Part shown: positions 15,790 to 23,258 of the stretch, one piece after another | How the letters are laid out: each line of letters opens with the position of its first letter | Position numbering within the stretch: the stretch's first letter is position 1 | Origin: Candidatus Eiseniibacteriota bacterium | GTDB lineage: Bacteria > Eisenbacteria > RBG-16-71-46 | Direction of reading: 5' to 3' | Assembly: GCA_016215625.1 (NCBI GenBank) | Contig: JACRIW010000087.1 | Span: 1 to 45,828 of the forward strand | DNA: 45,828 bases | Notes under the pieces: model-generated | The model's input: only the letters and a program-made list of their open reading frames with translations | Database searches by the model: none | Told to the model about the DNA's origin: nothing | Made by a program: the position numbers and the translations under genes

Positions 15790-16644
15790 TCAGTCGCGCG
15801 GCCTGCGTGCGAGCAGGCGCGCCATGACGGGGGAGCGCTCGGGCGAGGTCTCTTCGTAGCGCTCGACCACGAAGCCGGGGAACGCTTCGCGCAGTTCCCC
15901 CGGCTGCAGCAGGAACCTCGCCTGCTTCGGCCGGCCGTGGCGCGCCTGCGCCGCGAGGAACGTCTCGTGAACGATCGCGCCGCCCGGGGCCACGCTCGCG
16001 GCGATCCAGGGCCAGAGCGAGCGATGCAGGTAACGGAACACCATCACGACGTCGAACGCGCCGGGGCATTCGGGCAGCGGACCGCGCTCGAGTTCGACGA
16101 CCCGCGTGCGCAGCGTGGCGCCGTGGCGCGCAGCGAGCGCGTGCGCGCGTTCGAGCGCGGTCGGGTCGTGGTCCCACGCGTGCGCTTCGAAGCCGCGCAG
16201 CGCGAGGAACACGGATTCGCGCCCCGAGCCGGCCGCGAGGTCGAGCGACCGCCCGGCGGGCAGGGACTCGCAGACCGCCTCCAGCCACGGGGACGGCCTC
16301 CACAGGCGAGCGGCGGGACCGGCGTCGTCGCGGCCGCCGGGCAGCGCGTCGAGCGGTGCGTCGAGCCAGAAGGTGTGCGGGTAGCCGAGCCCGCCGAGCG
16401 CCACCGCCGCACGATGCGCCGCGGCCGGCTCGTCGTGGACGACGAGCACGGTGGCCGTGCGCGGCGGCAGTTCGGCGCGCAGGGCGTGGAACTCGTCCAC
16501 GCCCATGCGCCCGGCTCCGGCCAGGTGCCCGCGCGCGAAGTCCTCGGGCGCCCGCGCATCGAGCACGGTGGCCCCGGCGGCGGCGTGCGCGAGCGCCTCC
16601 GCGACGCCGACGGCGGTCACGGGCAGTGCGGGGATCAGGCTCAC
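15790..16644 (-). CDS. Rhodanese-like domain (cysteine lost) fused to class I SAM methyltransferase, TehB-like
   Basis: 284 residues from a GTG. Residues about 8-105 are a rhodanese fold: VLDARAPEDFARGHLAGAG is the classic substrate-side motif and TVLVVHDEPAAAHRAA is the active-site loop. The catalytic Cys is missing there; the aligned position is Asp71 (VVHDEP in place of VVYCxxG), so sulfurtransferase activity is not expected. Residues about 120-284 are a Rossmann methyltransferase: SLDLAAGSGRESVFLA (motif I), AWDHDP (motif II acidic), FDVVMVFRYLHRSLW, and APGGAIVHETF. That C-terminal pattern resembles TehB/thiopurine-type enzymes. The substrate is unknown. A ribosome-binding site is weak, so a slightly different start is possible. 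Convergent with the stress-protein gene. Confidence 0.8.
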   Translation of the reverse strand: MSLIPALPVTAVGVAEALAHAAAGATVLDARAPEDFARGHLAGAGRMGVDEFHALRAELPPRTATVLVVHDEPAAAHRAAVALGGLGYPHTFWLDAPLDALPGGRDDAGPAARLWRPSPWLEAVCESLPAGRSLDLAAGSGRESVFLALRGFEAHAWDHDPTALERAHALAARHGATLRTRVVELERGPLPECPGAFDVVMVFRYLHRSLWPWIAASVAPGGAIVHETFLAAQARHGRPKQARFLLQPGELREAFPGFVVERYEETSPERSPVMARLLARRPRD

Positions 16645-16745
16645 GGACGGGTCTCGCGGGATGGGCGCGTGCGCATGGCGCCGCAGTGTAGCCGAGCGCG
16701 TGCGTGAGCGCCGGTGCGCCCGCTCGCGCGTGGAGCGCTTCGCCG

Positions 16746-16775
16746 TTGACGCCCCTTCGGGCGCTCGCGGATACT
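16746..16775 (+). promoter_or_regulatory. Predicted sigma70-type promoter of the GWxTD gene
   Basis: TTGACG (16746-16751), an 18-nt spacer, then GATACT (16770-16775). Transcription would start near 16782, about 50 nt before the chosen ATG. Confidence 0.5.
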
Positions 16776-16833
16776 GCCCGCGCCGTCACGACCGGGCGTA
16801 CGCGCACCCCTTCGAAGGGTGGATGCTCCGCAC

Positions 16834-18792
16834 ATGACGCTTCGCCGCTGCGCTCGATCGCTGTTCCTCGTGATGCTGCTGTCCTTCGCCGCGCTCGTTT
16901 CCCGCGCGGCGTTCGTGCATGCCGCGCTCACGCCGACTGCGGCGGAACGCGCCGCCGAGGCCGAAGGGCTCGTCAAGCGCGCGCAGCGCAATCTCGCGCG
17001 AGGCTCGGTCGAGTACCGGCGGATGGCCGTGCAGCAGCTCGAGCGCGCCACCCAGCTCGAGCCCGACAACGCCGACTACCAGCTCATGCTCGGCCGCGCG
17101 TATTACCGCTCGGGTTACCTGCGCGCCGCGATGAAACGCTTCGAGCGCGTCGCCGCGCTGCAGCCGGACGACGCCGGGGCGCGCTACGGACTCGGGCAGG
17201 TGTGGCGGCGCGACTGGCTCAAGTACCTCGAGAAGTCCTCGCTCGATCACGCGATCCGCGAACTCGTCGCGACGGTGCGCGCCGACAGCACCCACGTGGA
17301 CGGCTGGCTCATGCTCTCGAGCCTGCTCGTCGCGCGCGGCGACAGCGCGCGCGCGCTCGCCGCGGCCGAGGCGGCGCTCGACGTGGCGCCCGAGCGTGCC
17401 GACGCGCGCATCGCGCACGCCGCCGGGCTCTGGCGCACGGGAAGCGCGGAGGAGGCCGCCGAAGAGTTCCGCGCCGCGCTGCCGCTGCTCGAGCGCCGCG
17501 TGCGCGAGCGATTCGAGGATTTCGCGCCGCTCGCGAGCGAGAGCGACACCGCGATCTACAACCACCTCGCGCCGGAGCAGAAGCGCGAGTTCGCGCGCCA
17601 GTTCTGGACCGAGCACGACCCGGACCTCGCGACCCCGATCAACGAGGCGCAGCTCGAGTACTGGGCCCGCGTCACGCAGGCGTACTTCCTCTACTACGAC
17701 GCCAAGCACCACGAGTGGGACGAGCGCGGCGAACTGCTCGTGCGCTACGGGCCGCCCGAGTCGGTGGACTACAACCCGCTCGGCACGAACCTCTACTCGC
17801 GCGGCGCGGCGGGCACGCAGATGCAGTTCCCGATGAACGTGCTCGTGTGGTCCTGGCCGAGCCTCGGCATGCGCGTCGTGCTGCAGGACCGCGTGCTGTC
17901 CGAGTACTACCTGCTGCCGGCCTCCTCGGATCGCGACATGGATCCGCGGCCCGAGCCGGACTCCATCGGCCGTCGTGACGCGCTCGGAACGCACCAGAAC
18001 CGCGGCGTGTTCCCGACGCTGCCGCCGGGCGTGAAGCGCGTTCCCCTGCGCACGCAGTTCGCGCGCTTCGTCACCGGCGCGGGGCCGCAGTTGTTCGCCG
18101 CCGTCGAGGCTCCCGGCCGTCCCGACGACGCCCTGGTCGCCGACTGCGTCGTGCTCGACAGCACGCAGCGCGAGGTGGCGCGCAGTACGCGCACGCTGTC
18201 GCCCTCGGCCTGCCGCGCGGACTCGTTCCGCGTCGCGGAGTTCTCGTTCCCGCTCCCGGCGGGCGAGTACCACGTGGGCTTCAGCGTGCACGCGCCCGGA
18301 CGCCGCGGCACGAAGCGCGTGGTGAGCGAACTGCGGCCCGTGCTGCCGGGACTGCTCGTGAGCGACGTCGTGGTCACGTGCGGCGCGCCGCCCGCTCCGG
18401 CGCCGAGCGTGCGCATCGACGCGAACCCGTCGCTCGAAGTGGCGGCGGGCGACCCGCTGACCGCGTACTTCGAGGTGTACGGCCTCGCGACCGACGCCGA
18501 GGGCAAGTCCCGGTTCGAATACTCCTACCGCGTCCGTTCGGCGAGCCGCGACCGCCGGGTCTGGATCCAGCGCCTGCTGCAGCCCGCCGGAACCGCTCCG
18601 GAGCTCGACGGGACCTGGCGTGGCGAGCACGCGGGCGGGGTGCGCCGGCAGTACGTGAGCGTGCCATTGCAGTCGCTTCCGGCCGGGACGTGGCGGCTCG
18701 AGGTGCGAGTTCGGGACCAGATCACGGGCGAGGAGGCCGCGCGGGAGGCGCAGTTCACGCGGTTGCCGTCACCTGCGGGCAGCGCGCATTGA
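16834..18792 (+). CDS. Secreted TPR protein with GWxTD domain
   Basis: 652 residues from the ATG at MTLRR, chosen because the signal peptide (SLFLVMLLSFAALVSRAAFVHA) then starts normally; a GTG five codons upstream is an alternative. Residues about 40-210 form TPR-like helices (RRMAVQQLERATQLEPDNADYQLMLGRAYY and similar, split here into shorter reads). Residues about 240-345 match the GWxTD-domain family: EFARQFWTEHDPDL, a YFLYYDA segment, DERGELLVRYGPPE. The C-terminal half contains beta-rich domains, including EYSYRVRSASRDRRVW. GWxTD proteins are common in Acidobacteria, Gemmatimonadota and related lineages and have no settled function. The gene is followed after 80 nt by a receiver-domain gene on the same strand. 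An exported, probably periplasmic, assembly or stress role is only a guess. Confidence 0.8.
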   Translation: MTLRRCARSLFLVMLLSFAALVSRAAFVHAALTPTAAERAAEAEGLVKRAQRNLARGSVEYRRMAVQQLERATQLEPDNADYQLMLGRAYYRSGYLRAAMKRFERVAALQPDDAGARYGLGQVWRRDWLKYLEKSSLDHAIRELVATVRADSTHVDGWLMLSSLLVARGDSARALAAAEAALDVAPERADARIAHAAGLWRTGSAEEAAEEFRAALPLLERRVRERFEDFAPLASESDTAIYNHLAPEQKREFARQFWTEHDPDLATPINEAQLEYWARVTQAYFLYYDAKHHEWDERGELLVRYGPPESVDYNPLGTNLYSRGAAGTQMQFPMNVLVWSWPSLGMRVVLQDRVLSEYYLLPASSDRDMDPRPEPDSIGRRDALGTHQNRGVFPTLPPGVKRVPLRTQFARFVTGAGPQLFAAVEAPGRPDDALVADCVVLDSTQREVARSTRTLSPSACRADSFRVAEFSFPLPAGEYHVGFSVHAPGRRGTKRVVSELRPVLPGLLVSDVVVTCGAPPAPAPSVRIDANPSLEVAAGDPLTAYFEVYGLATDAEGKSRFEYSYRVRSASRDRRVWIQRLLQPAGTAPELDGTWRGEHAGGVRRQYVSVPLQSLPAGTWRLEVRVRDQITGEEAAREAQFTRLPSPAGSAH

Positions 18793-18806
18793 TTTCGTGC
18801 TGGAGT

Positions 18807-18855
18807 GGGGCAGGTGCCCCGCCGATACCGCACCCAGTCCCCAGTCACCTGCCCC
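18807..18855 (+). repeat. Intergenic inverted repeat before the response-regulator gene
   Basis: GGGGCAGGTG (18807-18816) and CACCTGCCCC (18846-18855) form a perfect 10-bp inverted repeat around 29 nt, directly between the GWxTD gene and the receiver gene. It could act as an attenuating hairpin, a processing site or a dispersed palindromic element. No T-run follows. Confidence 0.5.
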
Positions 18856-18872
18856 GAGCCCTGGATCTCCCC

Positions 18873-19268
18873 ATGTCCGATCCCAAGCCGCGCATTCTCA
18901 TCGTCGACGACGAGCCCGATCTGCTCGCGGTGCTCCACTTCGGTCTCGAAGCCGAGGGCTTCGACGTGGTCGAAGCCAGCGACGGCGAGCGAGGCCTCGA
19001 ACTCGCCCGCACGGTACAGCCCGCACTCATCGTGCTCGACCTCATGCTGCCGCGGCTGGACGGCTACAAGGTGTGCCGCGCGCTCAAGTTCGACGAGCGC
19101 TACCGCAACATTCCCATCTTCATCCTGAGCGCTCGTTCGGGTGAGACCGATCGCCGTCTCGCGCTCGACCTCGGGGCGGACGCGTACATGACGAAGCCGT
19201 ACGACATGAAGGACCTGGTCGCGCGCATCCGTGCGCGGCTCGACGTGGCGGGTGAAGCCGCCGCCTGA
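18873..19268 (+). CDS. Stand-alone response regulator receiver protein
   Basis: 131 residues consisting of only a CheY-like receiver. The acidic pocket is ILIVDDEPD (Asp12, Asp13), the phospho-acceptor is Asp56 in IVLDLMLPRLDG, the switch Ser follows in IFILSAR, and the invariant Lys is in DAYMTKPYD. No DNA-binding or enzymatic output domain follows; the protein ends a few residues after the fifth helix. It probably signals through protein contact, for example with a hybrid kinase. No kinase gene is in the window. The gene lies downstream of the GWxTD gene and ends in a strong terminator, so the two may be co-transcribed. Confidence 0.92.
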   Translation: MSDPKPRILIVDDEPDLLAVLHFGLEAEGFDVVEASDGERGLELARTVQPALIVLDLMLPRLDGYKVCRALKFDERYRNIPIFILSARSGETDRRLALDLGADAYMTKPYDMKDLVARIRARLDVAGEAAA

Positions 19269-19290
19269 GGACGGGCCTTCGCGAAACACA

Positions 19291-19330
19291 CGAGCCTCCG
19301 CGGCGACCGGCCGCGGAGGCTCGCTCGTTT
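19291..19330 (+). terminator. Rho-independent terminator
   Basis: A 13-bp perfect stem CGAGCCTCCGCGG (19291-19303) / CCGCGGAGGCTCG (19311-19323) with a 7-nt loop, followed by CTCGTTT. It ends the receiver gene and stands between convergent genes, so it may also serve the monophosphatase gene. Confidence 0.8.
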
Positions 19331-19348
19331 CCGGCGGGGCGTGCGTTC

Positions 19349-20170
19349 TCAGGCGCCGGGCTTCAGGTGCGCCTGCGGATGCTCGCGCAGCACCGCGAGC
19401 AGCTGCGCGTGCAGCGCCGGTCCGCCCGCGCACACCTGGCGCGCGTCGATCCGGAACGCGCCGCCGGCGTAGTCGGTGATCGTGCCTCCGGCCTCGCGGA
19501 CGATCAGCGACCCCGCGCAGACGTCCCACGCCGAGAGGCTGCCCTCCCAGAAGCCGTCGAATCGGCCCATGGCGAGGTAGCACAGGTTGAGCGCCGCCGA
19601 GCCGTCGCGGCGGATGCCCTGCGCGCGCAGCAGGAACGCCTGGAAGAGCGGCAGGTGGCGCTCGGGATGCTCGCGCACGTCGTAGGGGAAGCCGGTCACG
19701 AGCAGCGCGTCCTCGAGGCTCGCGCATGCGCTCACGCGGATGCGCGAGCCGTTCAGCGTCGCGCCTTCGCCCTTTGCGGCGGAGAACAGTTCGTCCGCGA
19801 CGGGATCGAACACCGCGCCGGCGACGGGTTCGCCGTCCACCTCGACGCCCACGGACACGCAGAAGAACGGGTAGTTGTGCGCGAAGTTCGTGGTGCCGTC
19901 GAGCGGGTCGAGCACCCAGCGCACGCGCGCGCCGCTCGCGGCCGCGTGCGCACCGGACTCCTCGGCGAGCACGCCGTGACCCGGCCAGTCCCGCGCGATG
20001 CGCTCGAGCAGCAGCGCCTCGGAGCGCTTGTCGTACTCGGTCACGAGGTCGATGCGGCCCTTGCGTTCGGGCGCGTGGATGCGGCCGTAGCCTTCGCGCA
20101 CGAGCGCGCCCGCCTCGCGGGCGTAGCGTTCGGCCGCCTCGCGGAGCGCGGCGGGAGTGGGACCGGTCAC
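19349..20170 (-). CDS. Inositol monophosphatase family protein
   Basis: 273 residues from a GTG preceded by AAGGA. All metal-binding motifs of the family are present: Glu70-Glu71 in GVLAEESG, Asp88 and Asp91 in WVLDPLDGTTNFAHN, and Asp216 in SAWDVCAGSLIVREAGG. The length matches SuhB-type enzymes. The likely reaction is Mg-dependent, Li-sensitive hydrolysis of myo-inositol phosphates or related sugar or nucleotide phosphates; histidinol phosphatase and 3'-phosphoadenosine phosphatase activities occur in the same family and cannot be excluded. It follows the helicase-nuclease gene by 25 nt on the same strand, so the two are probably co-transcribed, although no functional link is evident. Confidence 0.9.
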   Translation of the reverse strand: MTGPTPAALREAAERYAREAGALVREGYGRIHAPERKGRIDLVTEYDKRSEALLLERIARDWPGHGVLAEESGAHAAASGARVRWVLDPLDGTTNFAHNYPFFCVSVGVEVDGEPVAGAVFDPVADELFSAAKGEGATLNGSRIRVSACASLEDALLVTGFPYDVREHPERHLPLFQAFLLRAQGIRRDGSAALNLCYLAMGRFDGFWEGSLSAWDVCAGSLIVREAGGTITDYAGGAFRIDARQVCAGGPALHAQLLAVLREHPQAHLKPGA

Positions 20171-20195
20171 GGGCGGGTCCTTTCGGGTGCGCGCG

Positions 20196-23153
20196 TCAGG
20201 TGCGCGCGACGCTGTGCTGGCAGAAGCGCGAGTACGGGCAGTCGCCGCACTTGCGCTGGTCGGGTGCGGCGGGAAAGTCGCCCGTGCGGATGCCGGCCGC
20301 GGCCTCACGCACGCGCTGGAGCGCGAGCTCGAAGTGCTCGTCGGTGACCGCGACGTCGCCGACGACGCCCGAGCCGACGAAGTGCAGCTGCGCGCGCGCC
20401 GGGCGGACCTGGCGCGTCTCGCGGTAGGCGAGCACGTACAGCCCGAGCTGCTCGGCCTTGAGGCTCGCCTTCGCGCGGTCGACGGCCTTGTCGGCGTCGT
20501 CCACGTCGCCGGTCTTGTAGTCCACGAGGACGATGCCCTCGGGCGTCTCGTCGATGCGGTCCCAGCGGCCGGTCACGACGTCGAGGCCGACCTTGAACTG
20601 GAAGTCCATTTCGACCGCGAGCGGGACGCGCGTGGTGGCCGACTCGCGCTCGACGAAGGCCGTGAGCGCGGCGTGTCCTTCGGCCTGCCGGCGCTCCTCG
20701 TGCTCGATCGAGTAGAAGCCCTCGCTCGACCACGCGGAGTCGAACGCGGCGATCACGTCCGCCGTCGAGATCGGCAGGCCCTTGAGGCGGTGCTGCAGGT
20801 AGATGCGGATCGCGTGGTGCATGGCGATGCCGTACATCGCGCGCGGGTCGGAGCCGAGCGGCACCTGCACGACGTGCGCGTAGCGGTACTTGAGCGGGCA
20901 GGTGAGGAAGTCGTCGATCTGGCCGTGCGAGAGCCGCAGCGGTTCGTCCGGCCCGGGCACGCGCGGTGCGGCCGCGGGCGTCTCCGCGGCGGGCGCGTGG
21001 CGATGGATCGCCTCGGTCGGCGTCGCGGTCCTCGAGCGCTTCGGCGCCGGCGGCAGGTCGAGCGCTTCGACCACGAACTTGCTCATCTTGAACGTCATCT
21101 TGCCGCCGTAGTCCTGCGCGTGCGCGAGCACGAGCCGGTCGCGCGCGCGCGTCGCCGCGACGTAGAAGAGCCGGCGCTCCTCGCGCTCGTGATCGGCGAT
21201 CGGGTCGACGTGGCCGTGCGCGAGTTCGGGCGGGAAGGGCATCGGGTCGCCGTGACGGCGGCCGGGGAAGCGCCCTTCGACGAGGTTCACGACGTACACG
21301 ACCGGGAACTCGAGACCCTTCGCGTTGTGCGCGGTGAGCAGCTGCACCGAGTCCTCGTCGAGTTCGGCGACGGCGGCCTGCGGATCGTCGCCGGCCTCGA
21401 TGAGCAGGTCGAGGTGCACCATGAACTCGGGCACGCGGTCGCTGCGCAGCAGCGGCCCGACACGCTGCACGATCCCGAACAGCTTGTTCAGGTTCTGCAC
21501 GCGTTCGACCGACTCGGCCGACTCGTCCTGCGAGAGCTGGCCGAGCAGGCCGCTCTCGGTGACGAACGCGTAAAGCACTTCGCTCGTCGGGCGGCGCGTC
21601 GCGAGGTCGGCGAGGCGGTCCCACAGTTCGATCACGCGCGCGAGTCCCTCGATCGCCTCGTCGCTCGGACCGTCGGGCAGGCCGGCGCCGGCGGCGAGCG
21701 CGGTGCGCGCGACGCGCAGCAGCGGGCGCTTCGTGCGCGCCGCGGCCGCGGTGAGCTGGAGCACGTCCGCGGGGGGCAGCCCGAACAGCGGATCGCCGAG
21801 CAGGCCGAACGTGGCCGAGCCGTCCTCGGGATCGGCGAGCGTGCGCAGCAGGTTGAGGCAGAGCATGACCTCGGGGCGCGAGTACAGGCCGCGCGAACTG
21901 CGGCGCTGGAACGGCACGCCCTTCGCGCGCAGCGCGATCGCGAACGGCTCGAGGTGCCCGTGCGTGCGCGCGAGCAGCGCGAAGTCCCCGGCCCTGCGCT
22001 CGCCCGAGGCGATCGCGGCGGCGATCTCGCCGACGATGCCGTCCACCTCGTCGGCTCCGCTCGCGTAGGCGCGGTGCTCGATCACGCCGGGCTCGGGGCG
22101 CTGCGCGACGAGCCGCTTGTCGTACTCGACCGGATCCATCGCCTCGAGCCGCGCGGGGTCGTTGTAGCGGATGGCCTTGTGCGCGAGGTCGAGGATCGCC
22201 TGCCCGGAGCGGTAGTTGCGCACCAGGCGCACGACGCGCGCGGCCGGGAAAGCGCTGCGGAAGCCGAGCAGGTTCTCGACCTTCGCGCCGCGGAAGCGGT
22301 AGATGCTCTGGTCGTCGTCGCCGACGACGGTGAGGTTCGCGCGTGAACCCGCGAGCAGCTTCACGAGCTCGAACTGCACGTGGTTCGTGTCCTGGAACTC
22401 GTCCACGAGCAGCCAGCGGAAGCGGTCCTGCACCTCGCGGCGCACGTGCGCGCGCTCGCGCAGCAGGCGCAGCGCGAGGCTGATCTGCGAGCCGAAGTCC
22501 ACGCGGCCGTGCGCGAAGAGCAGCTTCTGGTAGATGCCGTACGCGCGCGCCTTCTCGAGTTCGGCCGCGGCGCGGTCCTGCCTGGCCTCGTCGTCGCCCG
22601 CCTGCGCGGCGAGCGCTTCCGCCCAGGCGAGGTACTGCTCGGGCGTGACGTCCTCGTCGCGCGCGCGGTCGAACACCTTCACGAGGCCCTGCAGGTGCGT
22701 GTCGGGAGCGCCCAGCGGCAGGTAGCGGTCGAGGCCCAGCTCGAACAGCCGCTCGCGCAGGAACACGAGGATCTCGGCGGGCTGCTCGACGCGCAGCTGC
22801 GCGGTGAGCCCGAGCTCCACGGCGTGCTCGCGTACGAGCGAGTCGCAGAAGGCGTGGAACGTCGAGATGGTCGTGCCGGTGAAGCCGTACGGCACGAGCA
22901 CGTCCACTCGCGCGGTCATCTCGGCCGCGGCCTTCTCGGTGAACGTGAGCGCGAGGATCTGCTCGGGCCGCGCGCGCTTCGTGGCGATCAGGTGCGCGAT
23001 GCGCCGCGTGATCGCCTGCGTCTTGCCCGTGCCCGCGCCGGCGACGATGAGCAGCGGGCCTTCGCCGTGCGTGACGGCGTCCCGCTGTTCGGGATTCAGC
23101 CCCTCGAGGATCGACTCGAGGGAGACGGAGGGGCCCTTCGGGGATTCGCTCAT
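20196..23153 (-). CDS. UvrD/Rep-family helicase fused to PD-(D/E)XK nuclease with Fe-S cluster motif
   Basis: 985 residues. Helicase motifs of SF1A are complete: Walker A GAGTGKT (39-45), motif Ia LTFTEKAAAEM (69-79), TFHAF (98-102), Walker B DEFQDT (251-256), motif III GDDDQSIYRFRGA (278-290), TAHNAKGLEFPVV (607-619) and motif VI YVAATRARDRL (664-674). The C-terminus is a RecB/AddB-type nuclease: Asp865 in GRWDRID, Asp878 and Lys880 in VDYKTG, and four cysteines placed as in AddB-type Fe-S nucleases (Cys752, then Cys969, Cys972, Cys978). The protein thus combines a translocating motor and a nuclease, as in AddA or mycobacterial AdnAB subunits, and probably acts in double-strand break resection or repair. 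No partner subunit gene is adjacent; it may work alone or with a distant partner. Confidence 0.9.
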   Translation of the reverse strand: MSESPKGPSVSLESILEGLNPEQRDAVTHGEGPLLIVAGAGTGKTQAITRRIAHLIATKRARPEQILALTFTEKAAAEMTARVDVLVPYGFTGTTISTFHAFCDSLVREHAVELGLTAQLRVEQPAEILVFLRERLFELGLDRYLPLGAPDTHLQGLVKVFDRARDEDVTPEQYLAWAEALAAQAGDDEARQDRAAAELEKARAYGIYQKLLFAHGRVDFGSQISLALRLLRERAHVRREVQDRFRWLLVDEFQDTNHVQFELVKLLAGSRANLTVVGDDDQSIYRFRGAKVENLLGFRSAFPAARVVRLVRNYRSGQAILDLAHKAIRYNDPARLEAMDPVEYDKRLVAQRPEPGVIEHRAYASGADEVDGIVGEIAAAIASGERRAGDFALLARTHGHLEPFAIALRAKGVPFQRRSSRGLYSRPEVMLCLNLLRTLADPEDGSATFGLLGDPLFGLPPADVLQLTAAAARTKRPLLRVARTALAAGAGLPDGPSDEAIEGLARVIELWDRLADLATRRPTSEVLYAFVTESGLLGQLSQDESAESVERVQNLNKLFGIVQRVGPLLRSDRVPEFMVHLDLLIEAGDDPQAAVAELDEDSVQLLTAHNAKGLEFPVVYVVNLVEGRFPGRRHGDPMPFPPELAHGHVDPIADHEREERRLFYVAATRARDRLVLAHAQDYGGKMTFKMSKFVVEALDLPPAPKRSRTATPTEAIHRHAPAAETPAAAPRVPGPDEPLRLSHGQIDDFLTCPLKYRYAHVVQVPLGSDPRAMYGIAMHHAIRIYLQHRLKGLPISTADVIAAFDSAWSSEGFYSIEHEERRQAEGHAALTAFVERESATTRVPLAVEMDFQFKVGLDVVTGRWDRIDETPEGIVLVDYKTGDVDDADKAVDRAKASLKAEQLGLYVLAYRETRQVRPARAQLHFVGSGVVGDVAVTDEHFELALQRVREAAAGIRTGDFPAAPDQRKCGDCPYSRFCQHSVART

Positions 23154-23221
23154 GCGTGCACGCTAACGCGGCGGTCGGCGGCCCGCCAAGCGTGCCGCGC
23201 GCGAGGTGGGAACGCGTGCGG

Positions 23222-23251
23222 TTGCGGGCTTCGCGCGCACGCTCGTAGAGT
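23222..23251 (+). promoter_or_regulatory. Predicted promoter giving a nearly leaderless transcript
   Basis: TTGCGG (23222-23227), 18 nt, TAGAGT (23246-23251). The ATG of the following gene is only 7 nt after the -10, so transcription would start at or next to the start codon. No Shine-Dalgarno sequence is visible. The same -10 hexamer and spacing occur at the gltX promoter. Confidence 0.4.
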
Positions 23252-23258
23252 GCCGCGC

